A program made the translations under genes and the position numbers. Under the pieces are notes generated by a model, which was not told the origin of the DNA, ran no database searches, and saw only the letters and a list, made by a program, of their open reading frames with translations. A DNA stretch of 64,000 nt. Origin: an uncultured beta proteobacterium (GTDB taxonomy: Bacteria > Pseudomonadota > Gammaproteobacteria > Burkholderiales > Burkholderiaceae). The stretch lies in assembly GCA_903871735.1 (NCBI GenBank), contig CAIQHU010000071.1:1-64000 (forward strand), read 5' to 3'. The first letter of the stretch is position 1. Each line of letters begins with the position of its first letter. This document shows positions 16,506-26,272 of the stretch, in pieces.

Positions 16506-16521
16506 GCCTATACGTATAGGC
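16506..16521. repeat. Perfect 16-bp palindrome GCCTATACGTATAGGC
   Basis: A symmetrical sequence with no loop lies in the spacer between the membrane-protein gene and the tRNA genes. Such perfect dyads are typical of dimeric-regulator operators or recombination sites. A separate 9-bp inverted pair, TCAACACCC (16586-16594) and GGGTGTTGA (16641-16649), lies between it and the tRNA. Confidence 0.6.
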
Positions 16522-16695
16522 ATCCACACCAATTATTAATCATCGTTGTGCAAATTGTATTGGGGCGATTGAATTTAATAACTACTCAACACCCTCTTTG
16601 GCTAAAGATTTCAATTTTCTAAACCAAGAGCAGAATACCCGGGTGTTGATGGGTTGGTGTTCGTGGGTGGGTGTTCGTTTTACTGAGAGTACTTT

Positions 16696-16769
16696 TGGAG
16701 GCGCGAGAGGGAATCGAACCCCCGTTCAAAGCTTTGCAGGCTTCTGCCTAACCACTCGGCCATCGCGCC
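16696..16769 (-). tRNA. tRNA-Cys (anticodon GCA)
   Basis: The minus strand gives a full cloverleaf: acceptor GGCGCGA paired with TCGCGCC, D-arm around GGCCGAGTGGTTAGGC, anticodon loop CTGCAAA with GCA, T-arm GGGGGTTCGATTCCCTC, discriminator T and an encoded CCA (16696-16698). It is the second of two tRNA genes on this strand downstream of pgsA and borders the accessory region. Confidence 0.95.
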
Positions 16770-16807
16770 CTATACAGCATCTCATATCAATTACAGCTAC
16801 CGTTGAA

Positions 16808-16837
16808 ACAAAAAGGGAAGCAATTGGGCTTCCCTTC
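16808..16837 (-). terminator. Intrinsic terminator between tRNA-Gly and tRNA-Cys
   Basis: On the minus strand a 9-bp stem AAGGGAAGC/GCTTCCCTT closes a 6-nt loop (16813-16836) and is followed by TTTG and more T. It lies directly after tRNA-Gly, so tRNA-Cys may need read-through or its own promoter, or the hairpin may aid processing of a joint transcript. Confidence 0.75.
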
Positions 16838-16844
16838 AAGGATT

Positions 16845-16920
16845 TGGAGCGGGAGACGAGGCTCGAACTCGCGACCTCAACCTTGGCAAGGTTGCGCTCT
16901 ACCAGCTGAGCTACTCCCGC
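16845..16920 (-). tRNA. tRNA-Gly (anticodon GCC)
   Basis: The minus strand reads GCGGGAGTAGCTCAGCTGG at the 5' side, with anticodon loop TTGCCAA (GCC), T-arm GAGTTCGAGCCTC and acceptor GCGGGAG paired with CTCCCGC, then T and an encoded CCA. All arms pair. It follows pgsA by about 110 bp on the same strand. Confidence 0.95.
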
Positions 16921-17032
16921 AAATGCCTGGTAATTCATACTTGAATACATCAAAACAGAATCATTCTAACAAATTTTTCGTATCCCGTCCACTTCGCATT
17001 GGTGGAACCATATTTACAATCACTATAGCGAC

Positions 17033-17608
17033 TTAAGAAGCTTTGGAAACAATGACTGGCCAGGCTTTCTTTAAATAATAAAACATCGACCAAAGTGTAA
17101 TTACTGCCGCAATAATAATCAAATACTTCCCAACCAAGGCGCAATTAACCATGCCAAATAAAGTGCTATCAAATAACAAAAAACTAATGGCAATTAACTG
17201 CACAGTCGTTTTAATCTTCCCTAAAAAATGCACCGCAACGCTTGCCGAAGCACCAATCTGAGCCATCCACTCCCTGAGCGCCGAGATAGTAATCTCACGA
17301 CCTATAATGATCAAAGCAACCCACACAGAAACCCGATCGAAATTCAGCAAAACCAATAAGGCTGCAGCAACAATTAACTTATCGGCAACCGGATCTAAAA
17401 AAGCTCCAAAATTAGATGACTGAGCCCATCGGCGGGCTAAATATCCATCTAACCAATCCGTAAAGGCTGCGCCAACAAATAAAGCTGTAGCAATAAGATT
17501 TTTTTCAACTAAAGAAAATATGCCATCAGGAATGTAATAAATACCTACTAACAAAGGAATAACGGCTATTCTCAGCCAAGTTAAAAAAATCGGAAAATTA
17601 AAGGGCAT
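17033..17608 (-). CDS. pgsA: CDP-diacylglycerol-glycerol-3-phosphate 3-phosphatidyltransferase
   Basis: 191 residues, near the usual length. The enzyme makes phosphatidylglycerol phosphate in the inner membrane. The CDP-alcohol phosphotransferase signature DG-x2-AR-x8-G-x3-D-x3-D is complete in DWLDGYLARRWAQSSNFG and FLDPVADK (about 51-75). Several membrane helices flank it, starting with FLTWLRIAVIPLLVGIYY. It lies downstream of uvrC on the same strand, a common bacterial order, and is followed by tRNA-Gly and tRNA-Cys. Confidence 0.93.
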   Translation of the reverse strand: MPFNFPIFLTWLRIAVIPLLVGIYYIPDGIFSLVEKNLIATALFVGAAFTDWLDGYLARRWAQSSNFGAFLDPVADKLIVAAALLVLLNFDRVSVWVALIIIGREITISALREWMAQIGASASVAVHFLGKIKTTVQLIAISFLLFDSTLFGMVNCALVGKYLIIIAAVITLWSMFYYLKKAWPVIVSKAS

Positions 17609-17681
17609 AACAACAGTTCAAGTGAGTTAAAAAAAATACTTCTTTGACAACGTGTTAATTGCTAATTATGCAATCTAAGCT

Positions 17682-19565
17682 CTAGTGTAATTGTTTATAG
17701 ATCTGAGCTGCTAAAGCTTGGGAGATTCCTTCGACTTGAGTAAGTTCTTCTAGAGTCGCTCCAATCACTCCTTTAATCCCCCCAAACCTTGCTAATAGAC
17801 GTTGTCGTCGCTTAGCCCCAATCCCTTCAATTTCCTCTAAACGAGAAACATTTCGAGTTTTTTGCCGCTTGGCTCGCATGCCAGTTATCGCAAAACGATG
17901 TGCTTCATCTCGAATTTGAGCAATTAACAAAAGCGCTGGACTATCAATGCCTAATTGCAAACTATCTCTACCATCAGCAAATAATAATGTCTCTAACCCA
18001 ACTTTTCGCCCATCCCCTTTGGCTACACCCACAATTAACCGGATATCTAAGCCTAGCTCAATAAAAACTTGTCGAGCAACCTCAACCTGCCCCTTACCAC
18101 CATCTACCAAAATCACTTGCGGTATTTTATCTGCTGGGAATTCTAAAAACTGACTGTACCGTCGTGTCAATACTTGCCGCATTGCGCCATAATCATCCCC
18201 AGGTGTTATCCCCTCAATATTAAAGCGCCGATATTCTTTATTCTGCATGGCATGTTTTTGATAAACCACACACGATGCCTGAGTTGCCTCTCCAGAAGTA
18301 TGGCTAATATCAAAGCATTCAATTCGGGTTTGCTCCATATCATCTATTTCAAGCGTTAACAAATCAACTAAAGACTGCGTTCTTTGTTGCTGACCACTGC
18401 GCTCACTGATCCGCTTCAGTAAGGCCAATTCCGCATTACTTTGCGCCATAGCCAACCAATGACGCCTTTGCCCCTGCGCTTGGACAATAAACTGGACTTT
18501 TCTTCCTAAACGCTCAGTCAGCGACTGTCTTAATAAATCACCGTCCTCTCCTAAATCATGATTAACAACCAATACCGCGGGTATTAATTGACTTAAATCC
18601 GCACCATCAGTAAGATCCCCATCGTCAAGGTACCTTTGCACCATAAAAGTTGTTAAATACTCACCCAACTCAACTTGCGCATCTTCAACCTTAACGACTG
18701 TTGGGAAGTAGGCCCGATCTCCTAAATGCCGGCCACCGCGAACCATCGCTAAATTGACACATACCTGTCCAGATTTTTCAACAACTGCCAAAATATCAAT
18801 ATGTTGCTGCCCGTCAGCTACTGTATCCATCGATTGTTGCTGTAAAACACTGGATAAATCCGCTAACCGGTCGCGATAACTCGCGGCTAATTCAAATTCT
18901 AAAGCGTCACTATGCGCTTGCATACGAAGCTCTAAGTCATGCATTACCGAGGCGTGATCACCCTCTAAAAATGCCCTTGCCTTGCGAACATCAGCCTGAT
19001 AATCACTCGTAGCAATAAGTCCTACACAAGGCGCTGTACAACGATGAATTTGATGCAGCAAGCAAGGCCTACTCCGGTTTTTGAATACCGTATCTTCACA
19101 GGTCCGCAACTGAAATACTTTTTGCAAAATTTGCACACTATTACGCACCGCCCAAGTATTCGGAAATGGCCCAAAATACGTATTCTTCTTATCAACCTTG
19201 CCACGGTATGAGGTCATTCGGGCAAAAGCATGGCCAGTAAACATTAAATAAGGATATGACTTGTCATCCCGAAACTAAATCTTAAATGGTGGAGCTAAAG
19301 CTTTAATTAAGTTATTTTCTAGAATTAATGCTTCTGTCTCTGTCCGTGTAACCGTTGTTTCAAAGCGCATAATCTTGCTGACCATGCGCTCAATTCGGGG
19401 CGATAATTGCGTACGTGAAAAATAACTAGAAACCCTTTTCTTTAAATTCTTCGCCTTACCAACATATAAAATATGATCATTGCTATCAAAAAAGCGATAT
19501 ACGCCTGGCAATTGTGTCAATTGCTGCACTTCATCCTGCAATAGTTCAATAGGGGTCTTTGTCAT
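17682..19565 (-). pseudogene. uvrC: Excinuclease ABC subunit C interrupted by one in-frame amber codon
   Basis: UvrC makes both incisions in nucleotide-excision repair. The first 96 residues hold the GIY-YIG nuclease ([24 protein letters not shown]). Then comes TAG (19277-19275) and, in the same frame, the gene continues [12 protein letters not shown] with the normal UvrC order: FGPFPN, a cysteine cluster, the UVR segment [13 protein letters not shown], the RNase H-like [11 protein letters not shown] and the C-terminal helix-hairpin-helix [11 protein letters not shown]. In homologues the sequence (R/K)FN-I-L-(F/L)RDDKSYP is continuous and the TAG sits at the Leu, so TTG to TAG is the simplest change. 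An ATG at 19244 could restart translation, giving about 520 residues without the 3'-incision nuclease. The start codon at 19565 overlaps that of earP on the other strand. Confidence 0.85.
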
Positions 19566-20697
19566 GCGAATTGATGTCTTTTGCCGTGTAATCGATAATT
19601 TTGGAGACGCTGGATTTACCTGGCGCTTAGCCCAACGCCTCAGCCAAGCACCATTAGAGAATCATTTTACGATGCCTTCAAGGGATTTATATAGAGTCTT
19701 TTGTGATCAACCAGAAATCATATACCAATTAGCAGGCACCAAGGCTTTAGAGCGCGCGCACCACAATAACCTACAAATCCTGCCATGGTCATCGGCAGCC
19801 CATGTAATGAGTCCAGATGAATTTCCTGATGTGATCCTCGAAACTTTTTCGTGCGGCCTACCAGAAATCTATCAGCAACAACTACAACATCGTAACCCTA
19901 ACCAATTACCTCTGCTCATCAATATTGAATATCTCAGCGCCGAAGCATGGACAAACTCCCACCATGGTTTGAGATCACTCAGCGCATCGGCACAAGAAAT
20001 TTCTAGGTATTTTTATTTCCCAGGACTTACCTCCCAATCAGGCGGCGTACTTGCCGGCTTTGAGGCAAAGCTAATCCATCCTCCAGATACGCTCAAACCC
20101 TTTTGGGAACAAATCCAACATCCTACCGCTCAAAAAATCTCTATTTTTAATTATGCAGGAGATACTCTTGCGCCATTTTTAAGTCAATTACAAACCCTAC
20201 AAAAACCCATTACTTGCTTCATTTGCGCTGGCCTACCAACAATAGGCACCTGCGACTGGCTCGAAATATCCGAGTTTTGTTCTCCCCAACAACGCGATTA
20301 CTTGCAACTCATACCGATCCCATTTATCCCCCAAGAGGACTATGATTGGCTCCTTTTGGCCTGCGATCTCAATTGGGTACGTGGTGAAGACTCATTTGTT
20401 CGGGCCCAATTTGCGGGTAAACCATTTATCTGGGATATCTACCCACAAACTGAGCTAGTACATCAAAAAAAATTAGCCGCTTTTTTAGATATCTATTGGC
20501 AAAATAGCCCAAAAGAACAGCAAAAACTAGGTCGCTTAGCTATGCAAAATGGGCCTGTAAGCACTTGGTGGAACTCTTTAGATAGATTAAAAGAACATGC
20601 CATAGCCTGGCAGTCAGTTCTTCAAAAAAATTTCCAAAAAGACGATTTAGCCGATCGACTTCGTACTTTCATGAATGAGAAATTGAAACAGAGTTAA
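19564..20697 (+). CDS. earP: Protein-arginine rhamnosyltransferase for elongation factor P
   Basis: 377 residues from the ATG at 19564, which has AGGGG about 9 nt upstream. EarP transfers rhamnose from dTDP-rhamnose to arginine 32 of EF-P. The N-terminal [22 protein letters not shown] holds the two conserved aspartates (Asp11, Asp15) of this glycosyltransferase, and the C-terminal [20 protein letters not shown] carries the nucleotide-sugar site. efp follows 34 bp downstream, the usual pairing. It lies divergent to uvrC, and the two start codons share the palindrome CATG. Confidence 0.93.
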   Translation: MRIDVFCRVIDNFGDAGFTWRLAQRLSQAPLENHFTMPSRDLYRVFCDQPEIIYQLAGTKALERAHHNNLQILPWSSAAHVMSPDEFPDVILETFSCGLPEIYQQQLQHRNPNQLPLLINIEYLSAEAWTNSHHGLRSLSASAQEISRYFYFPGLTSQSGGVLAGFEAKLIHPPDTLKPFWEQIQHPTAQKISIFNYAGDTLAPFLSQLQTLQKPITCFICAGLPTIGTCDWLEISEFCSPQQRDYLQLIPIPFIPQEDYDWLLLACDLNWVRGEDSFVRAQFAGKPFIWDIYPQTELVHQKKLAAFLDIYWQNSPKEQQKLGRLAMQNGPVSTWWNSLDRLKEHAIAWQSVLQKNFQKDDLADRLRTFMNEKLKQS

Positions 20698-20731
20698 AAT
20701 AATATGTTTGGTAAATTCAAGGAATAGTTTG

Positions 20732-21292
20732 ATGAAAATCGCTCAAGATGTTCGTGTAGGTAATGTGGTCATGATCAATAACGAACCGATGGTAGTGCAA
20801 CGCGCCGAATACAATCGCTCAGGTAGAAACTCCGCTGTCGTAAAGATGAAATTTAAAAATCTAATGACCGAGGCGCCGAATGAGGGAATTTATAAAGCAG
20901 ATGATAAATTTGATATTGTGGTGCTCGAGAAAAAAGATTGCACCTACTCTTATTTTGCAGATCCGATGTATGTCTTTATGGACTCGGACTTTAACCAGTA
21001 CGAAGTCGAAGCAGAAAACATGGGGGATGCCCTGCATTACCTCCAAGACGGTATGGCAGTCGAAGTGGTGTTCTATGAAGGTAAAGCGCTCTCTGTTGAT
21101 TTACCAACCATGATTATCCGTGAGATTATTTATACCGAACCAGCTGTTAAAGGGGATACTAGTTCCGGCAAAGTACTGAAAATGGCCAAAATTGAAACCG
21201 GCTATGAACTGCAAGTTCCCCTCTTTTGCGGTACGGGCGATAAAATTGAAATTGATACGCGTACTGGTGAGTATCGTAGTCGAGCGAACTAA
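20732..21292 (+). CDS. efp: Elongation factor P (arginine-32 type)
   Basis: 186 residues from the ATG at 20732, with AAGGA about 10 nt upstream. EF-P binds stalled ribosomes at polyproline stretches. The N-terminal KOW-like domain carries [12 protein letters not shown], with Arg32 at the loop tip where lysine-type EF-Ps have Lys34, matching the EarP modification encoded next door. Two OB-like domains follow, ending in the conserved [17 protein letters not shown] motif. It shares the strand and almost certainly the transcript with earP. Confidence 0.96.
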   Translation: MKIAQDVRVGNVVMINNEPMVVQRAEYNRSGRNSAVVKMKFKNLMTEAPNEGIYKADDKFDIVVLEKKDCTYSYFADPMYVFMDSDFNQYEVEAENMGDALHYLQDGMAVEVVFYEGKALSVDLPTMIIREIIYTEPAVKGDTSSGKVLKMAKIETGYELQVPLFCGTGDKIEIDTRTGEYRSRAN

Positions 21293-21337
21293 GACTGTAA
21301 AGCTCAGTAAGAACCCTACAGCTAAAGATCTAGGACT

Positions 21338-21382
21338 GCTGGTATTTCATTTGCTGGCATTTCATTTGCTGGCTTTCTTGGT
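21338..21382. repeat. 15-bp direct repeats after efp
   Basis: GCTGGTATTTCATTT (21338-21352) and GCTGGCATTTCATTT (21353-21367) are tandem copies, followed by a degenerate third beginning GCTGGCTTTCTT. The block lies in the roughly 200-bp spacer between efp and nagZ, which converge. No function is apparent. Confidence 0.7.
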
Positions 21383-21499
21383 ATGAATCTAGCCCAAGTT
21401 GTAGCTTACCAAATCTGCTGTATTGCCCTGTCTTCAAACCTAGTCCGACGTCCGATTAACTAAAAACAAGCAGTTTCTAGAGGACAAGTACGCTCAGGT

Positions 21500-22606
21500 T
21501 TAGGAGCTCTCAGATGAGAGAGTTGCGATAAGTCCTAAACTTTGTAAAAACTTCTTTGCCCTTTGATACTGCAACGCGTTTTGCAAAGACTTCCAATCTA
21601 AGACAGGCCCTCTCGGAAATAAACCAACTAAGCGCTCCCTAGAGACAGCCATGGAAGTTTTATTAATTGGTAATTGATCGAGTAATAAGTCAGCTAAATC
21701 TGGCCGATTACAAATTAAAACAGCATCACACCCAGCTCCCAAAGCAGCCTTAGCCCCAGCTACAACATCTCCCATTACCGACGCCCCCTCCATCGATAAG
21801 TCGTCACTAAAAATCACCCCCTGAAAACCCAGTCTCTGGCGTAATATTTCTTGTAACCATTTCTTCGAAAAACCCGCTGGTAAGGAATCCACCTTGTGAT
21901 ACACCACATGGGCAGGCATCACCGCATCTAAAATCATGCCAAAGTCCTCATAGGGCTTCGCATCGAGTTGCAAAATCATCTCTAACGGACGGTCGTCCGT
22001 GGGTACATGCGTATGCGAATCAGCACTCGCGTATCCGTGTCCCGGAAAATGCTTACCGCAATTTCTCATCCCTGCTAATAACAGTCCATGACAAAGACCC
22101 TTCGCAAGAAGGGTCACAACGCTAGCTTCTGCATGAAACGCTCGATCACCAATCACCTGACTATGGGCATAATCTAAGTCTAAGACCGGCGTAAAACTAA
22201 AATCAACGCCGCAAGCACGTAATTCGGTGGCTAAAATATACCCCACAGCTGTCGCCGCCCGAATCGCTAACAAAGCCGATTGCTCTGGCGTATTCTGCCC
22301 AACTGGCAAATGTCTACCACTCCAAATATCTCCTAATCGCCGCATCGCCGGCAAATGGGTAAAACCATCCGTCTTACATCGCTGTACTCGACCACCCTCA
22401 TGATCAATCGTAATTAAGACATCCGGACGTATCGCTTTAATTTCTTGAGTTAAGCTAGTTAACTGCTCTCTACTTTCGTAATTCCGGCCAAATAAAATGA
22501 CCCCACCAGTCTTTGGATGTTTAATACGTATTCGATCTTGAGCATTTAATTGACCAGCTGCAACATCTAATAGGACTGGACCAGGAGCAAAGTTCTTTTT
22601 CTTCAT
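21500..22606 (-). CDS. nagZ: Beta-N-acetylhexosaminidase of peptidoglycan recycling
   Basis: About 368 residues from the ATG at 22606 (MKKKNFAPG); TTG and ATG codons slightly upstream are alternatives. This family 3 glycosidase removes GlcNAc from muropeptides in the cytoplasm. The catalytic loop KHFPGHGYASADSHTHVP (about 192-209) contains the Asp-His dyad, and the nucleophile Asp is in FSDDLSMEGA (about 265-274). The TIDHEGGRVQR motif is present. It is the last gene of the minus-strand run after acpS. Confidence 0.92.
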   Translation of the reverse strand: MKKKNFAPGPVLLDVAAGQLNAQDRIRIKHPKTGGVILFGRNYESREQLTSLTQEIKAIRPDVLITIDHEGGRVQRCKTDGFTHLPAMRRLGDIWSGRHLPVGQNTPEQSALLAIRAATAVGYILATELRACGVDFSFTPVLDLDYAHSQVIGDRAFHAEASVVTLLAKGLCHGLLLAGMRNCGKHFPGHGYASADSHTHVPTDDRPLEMILQLDAKPYEDFGMILDAVMPAHVVYHKVDSLPAGFSKKWLQEILRQRLGFQGVIFSDDLSMEGASVMGDVVAGAKAALGAGCDAVLICNRPDLADLLLDQLPINKTSMAVSRERLVGLFPRGPVLDWKSLQNALQYQRAKKFLQSLGLIATLSSESS

Positions 22607-22667
22607 GACACTCTCTTTCATCAAATCAACCGAATTTTCTCACCGAAAATTCGTTACATACTAGGAG

Positions 22668-23060
22668 TTAACTACGCGTAACAATCACTACGGCACTAAC
22701 CATTTCCTGCTCATCCGTTAACGTAACATTACCTACCCAGCCCCGCTCCTGCATCCAATTTGCTAGCAAGCCACTATACAATAAATAAGGCTTGCCACTG
22801 GCCTCATTCAAAATCTGTACAGAGCGCCAAGTCATCGGCATGTGCATACCTAAACCAATCGCTTTTGAAAAAGCTTCCTTAGCAGCAAAACGGGTACATA
22901 AATAAGCCATTCCTCGCGCACGATTGCGATTGAACCTGGCTTGGAAAACGGTATATTCAAGGGGTCCTAAAATACGACTGGCAATTCTGCCCTGCGTGCG
23001 CTCATAGGTGGCGGCCATCCTCGAAATCTGCAATAAGTCGTTACCAATACCAATCATCAT
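22668..23060 (-). CDS. acpS: Holo-[acyl-carrier-protein] synthase
   Basis: About 130 residues from the ATG at 23060, whose ATGA overlaps the pdxJ stop. It attaches 4'-phosphopantetheine from CoA to the serine of ACP, whose gene is in this window (31515-31754). Motifs are [13 protein letters not shown] (metal-binding Asp) and [14 protein letters not shown], the P-pant transferase signature, with the conserved Glu and Lys. Translational coupling to pdxJ is likely from the overlap, a widespread arrangement. Confidence 0.94.
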   Translation of the reverse strand: MMIGIGNDLLQISRMAATYERTQGRIASRILGPLEYTVFQARFNRNRARGMAYLCTRFAAKEAFSKAIGLGMHMPMTWRSVQILNEASGKPYLLYSGLLANWMQERGWVGNVTLTDEQEMVSAVVIVTRS

Positions 23061-23830
23061 GATCCAAGCCCAGCTCTTGCTACCCGCATAATAGCAAGCA
23101 TATCGCCAATCGCCTGGCGCCAACCTTTAAATAAAGCCTGTGCAACAATCGCATGGCCAATATTTAACTCAACAATTGGCATAATTGCAGCAATCGGCTC
23201 CACATTGGCCTCATGCAAGCCATGCCCCGCATTGACCTTTAAACCCAAACTAGAGGCATACTGCGCAGCCCGCTTGATGCGTTCTAACTCGAACAGTTGT
23301 GCATCTCCCTGGGCATTCGCGTAAGCACCTGTATGCAACTCGACAACCTGAATCCCTAATGCAGCACTTAAGTCTAAGACGGATTTCTCCGGATCAATAA
23401 ATAACGATACCGTAATACCCTCTTGCGACAAACGCCGCACCGCACTAGCAACCGCATCTCGATGCGTAAACACATCTAAGCCACCCTCAGTAGTGACCTC
23501 ACTTCTTTTTTCAGGAACTAAACATACATCCTGGGGTTTTACCCGACAAGCAATATCAAGCATCTCTGTAGTCAGGGCACATTCTAAATTCATCCGCGTG
23601 GAAAGTAATGGCCGTAAAGCAAACAAATCCGCATCGCGAATATGCCGACGATCCTCTCTTAAATGCAAGGTAATTAAATCAGCGCCAGCAGCCTCCGCCT
23701 CTAAAGCGCCACGAATCGGATCGGGATAGGACGTGCCCCGAGCATTCCGCAGCGTTGCAATATGGTCAATATTAATACCTAAGGCAATCGTATTATTTGG
23801 CGTCTGTTTGATCTGATTTTCTGGCATCAT
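23057..23830 (-). CDS. pdxJ: Pyridoxine 5'-phosphate synthase
   Basis: About 257 residues from the ATG at 23830, preceded by TAGGGA. It condenses 1-deoxyxylulose 5-phosphate with 3-amino-2-oxopropyl phosphate to pyridoxine 5'-phosphate. Typical segments are [31 protein letters not shown] (catalytic His and Glu), VCLVPEKR and LHTGAYANA. The closing [11 protein letters not shown] and [14 protein letters not shown] phosphate loops are intact. It is placed between recO and acpS as in most proteobacteria. Confidence 0.95.
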   Translation of the reverse strand: MMPENQIKQTPNNTIALGINIDHIATLRNARGTSYPDPIRGALEAEAAGADLITLHLREDRRHIRDADLFALRPLLSTRMNLECALTTEMLDIACRVKPQDVCLVPEKRSEVTTEGGLDVFTHRDAVASAVRRLSQEGITVSLFIDPEKSVLDLSAALGIQVVELHTGAYANAQGDAQLFELERIKRAAQYASSLGLKVNAGHGLHEANVEPIAAIMPIVELNIGHAIVAQALFKGWRQAIGDMLAIMRVARAGLGS

Positions 23831-23848
23831 AATCCCTATCAAGTTAAC

Positions 23849-24565
23849 CTAGATCTTTTTTAAGTCAATCAATATTTGGCGCGTTGTTAAGACCTGATCC
23901 TGTAAGTTCAGACTCAGTAAAAATCGCATGAGTAACTTGCTCATCGATAAAGTCTCTTGATCTTCTAAACAAAATTGCGCTAAGTTATTTAAATATTTAC
24001 CCTGAACTACGGGCCAATGCGCTGGGTCCTGATCCTGAGCTGGCCTCAAACCGCGCTCAGGTTGATACACATAATACCTTTCTAAATCTAACGGTCCGCC
24101 CGATTCCTGGCATATATCTAGTGGCGCACAATAACCCACTTCCTGTAATAACCGAATCTCAAATGGACGCAAAATTTTCTCAAAAGAACTCTTCTCAATC
24201 GATAATTGAAAAAGAGTATGGTGGTAATCATCAAACAAGGTTTCATGGGCATCTTCTCTAGCCAAGAATTTCACAATCAACTCGTTCATATAAAAACCAC
24301 ACAACAAGGCATCACCAATTAATGGTACAACCCCACCCATCCATTCTGACTTCGTCAACGTCATGAGCTCACCACGCCCCGTAAAATGAATTTGTAAAGG
24401 TTGAAACTGTAAAAGAACTGGCCGTAAAGCAGAATGCGGCCGTTTCGCACCTTTGGCAATTAATGCAACGCGACCAAATTGCCTAGTAAATACGTCTAAA
24501 ATCAAACTCGTCTCTTTGTACGGAATCGAATGTAAAACAAAAGCCGGCTCATTAAACACCCGCAT
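23849..24565 (-). CDS. recO: DNA repair protein RecO
   Basis: 238 residues. RecO anneals single strands and loads RecA with RecR at gaps. The N-terminal OB-fold runs from PAFVLHSIPYKETSLILDVFTRQFGRVALIAKGAKRPHS (about 6-45, only partly quoted by landmarks such as KGAKRP). A helical C-terminal domain with YCAPLDICQESGGPLD stands where some RecO proteins carry zinc cysteines; here only part of that set is present. It starts at an ATG 3 bp after the era stop. Confidence 0.92.
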   Translation of the reverse strand: MRVFNEPAFVLHSIPYKETSLILDVFTRQFGRVALIAKGAKRPHSALRPVLLQFQPLQIHFTGRGELMTLTKSEWMGGVVPLIGDALLCGFYMNELIVKFLAREDAHETLFDDYHHTLFQLSIEKSSFEKILRPFEIRLLQEVGYCAPLDICQESGGPLDLERYYVYQPERGLRPAQDQDPAHWPVVQGKYLNNLAQFCLEDQETLSMSKLLMRFLLSLNLQDQVLTTRQILIDLKKI

Positions 24566-24568
24566 GTG

Positions 24569-25474
24569 TTATTCCAAACCCTGCTCTCTTAATGCAACTT
24601 GATCGTCCGCCCAACCACGCTTGACTTTTACCCAAGTCTCTAAGAACACCTTACCAGCAAATAATTTCTCCATATCCAGTCTTGCTTCAGTAGAAATACG
24701 CTTGAGCTTTTCTCCCTTTTCACCAATCACCATTGGCTTATGGCTGTCGCGATCTACTAAGATCGTTGCCGCAATCCGACGCATCTTACCGTCCATCGAA
24801 AATTGCTCAATGACCACCGAGCTAGCATATGGCAACTCAGCACCAGTATGACGAAATACCTTTTCTCTTAATATCTCTGCCGCTAAAAACCGCTCACTGC
24901 GATCGGTCAACGTATCCGCTGGATACAGCGCTGGACGCTCTGGCAAATACGACTCAATAGTACCCATCAAGCGCGCCACATCGTCAGGATGCTTTGCGGT
25001 CATCGGGACAATTTCTGCAAATTCAAAACGGGTTGCCATCTCCTTTAAAAACTCTAATAAACGGTAGTCGCGATCGTGCAAAGAGTCCGAATTGCTGGCC
25101 AATACGTCTAATTTGTTCGCCACTAAAATGACTGGAATATCGGCACCTAACATCGCTAAAACTTGCGCGTCATCTTTTGAAAACTGCCCAGCTTCAATCA
25201 CTAAACAAATAACGTCTACATCTCCTAAGGTATTCGTTACTGTCCGGTTTAATGACTTATTTAAGGTACTAATGAAATTTGTCTGAAAGCCCGGCGTGTC
25301 TAAGAAAATAAATTGTGCAACTTCCGTAGTTGTAATCCCGGCTATACGGTGCCTAGTAGTCTGCGCTTTACGGGAGGTAATACTGATCTTTTGACCAACT
25401 AAGGCATTGAGTAAAGTCGATTTACCAACGTTTGGGCGACCAATTAAAGCAATGGAACCACAATGAAATGTCAT
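24569..25474 (-). CDS. era: GTPase Era
   Basis: 301 residues. Era binds the 3' end of 16S rRNA and helps assemble the 30S subunit. G1 is [15 protein letters not shown]3 is LDTPGF and G4 is ANKLD, with the switch I RHRIAGI between them. The C-terminal KH domain includes [18 protein letters not shown] and the end motif [13 protein letters not shown]. One base separates it from rnc, as expected for the lepB-rnc-era-recO operon. Confidence 0.96.
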   Translation of the reverse strand: MTFHCGSIALIGRPNVGKSTLLNALVGQKISITSRKAQTTRHRIAGITTTEVAQFIFLDTPGFQTNFISTLNKSLNRTVTNTLGDVDVICLVIEAGQFSKDDAQVLAMLGADIPVILVANKLDVLASNSDSLHDRDYRLLEFLKEMATRFEFAEIVPMTAKHPDDVARLMGTIESYLPERPALYPADTLTDRSERFLAAEILREKVFRHTGAELPYASSVVIEQFSMDGKMRRIAATILVDRDSHKPMVIGEKGEKLKRISTEARLDMEKLFAGKVFLETWVKVKRGWADDQVALREQGLE

Positions 25475-25475
25475 A

Positions 25476-26270
25476 CTACCCTTTCAGGGTCAGGTTTAGC
25501 TGCTCATCACCTTGACTAGGTTCTAATAAACTCTTTTTCTTTTTGGAAGATACTTTCTTGGCCGCTCGACCAGTCTGGGGTATCGCTTTTTGAGCTGCTA
25601 ACAACGCTAATTTAGCAGCGGACTGTTCGGCTGATCGCCTACTCGCACCATCTCCAAAGACATGAATCTGCAAACTATCTACAACACACTCTACTTCAAA
25701 ACGTTGATTGTGCGCCACACCGGTCGTCGCTGTGACTGTATACACCGGCAGAGGCAATTGATGCCCCTGTAAATACTCCTGTAAGAGTGTCTTATCGTCT
25801 TTACCTAATTTTCTTGGATCAACATTTTCTAAAATTTGCGCGTACAGTTTTCTTAGAATCACACGTACACCTTCAAAACCCGCTTCAATAAAAATCGCCG
25901 CAATGATGGCCTCTAGAGTATCTGCCAAAATAGATGGCCTACGAAAGCCGCCACTCTTTAATTCGCCCTCACCTAGGCGTAAGTAATCCGACAAAGATAA
26001 ACTCTGCGCTATTTCATATAAAGCCTGTTGCTTCACTAAATTAGCGCGTACCCTGGATAAGTCACCCTCATCTAAATCGTTAAATTTCTCAAATAAAATT
26101 TCCGCCACAATACAATTTAAAATAGAATCCCCCAAAAACTCTAAGCGTTCATTATTTTTCTTGCCATGGCTGCGATGCGTCAAAGCCTGCATCAATAACT
26201 CAGGTTTGATAAATCGATAATTTAAACGCTCTTGCAAAAGCGTAGTATCAATTGTAATTCGGCCACCCAT
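25476..26270 (-). CDS. rnc: Ribonuclease III
   Basis: 264 residues, longer than the E. coli enzyme because of a basic tail ([10 protein letters not shown]). It cuts double-stranded RNA, including rRNA precursors. The signature [15 protein letters not shown] carries the metal-binding acids, and the second acidic site is in [16 protein letters not shown] double-stranded RNA-binding domain covers about 160-230. The ATG is 2 bp from the lepB stop. Confidence 0.95.
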   Translation of the reverse strand: MGGRITIDTTLLQERLNYRFIKPELLMQALTHRSHGKKNNERLEFLGDSILNCIVAEILFEKFNDLDEGDLSRVRANLVKQQALYEIAQSLSLSDYLRLGEGELKSGGFRRPSILADTLEAIIAAIFIEAGFEGVRVILRKLYAQILENVDPRKLGKDDKTLLQEYLQGHQLPLPVYTVTATTGVAHNQRFEVECVVDSLQIHVFGDGASRRSAEQSAAKLALLAAQKAIPQTGRAAKKVSSKKKKSLLEPSQGDEQLNLTLKG

Positions 26271-26272
26271 AG

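Noticed and set aside
16640-16690. G/T-rich repeats before tRNA-Cys as a CRISPR-like or microsatellite array
   Set aside because: Units are irregular and too short and no cas gene is present; it is only a low-complexity stretch.
21192-21386. A 64-codon frame overlapping the end of efp
   Set aside because: It is in another frame of efp and its C-terminal repeats come only from the 15-bp DNA repeats.
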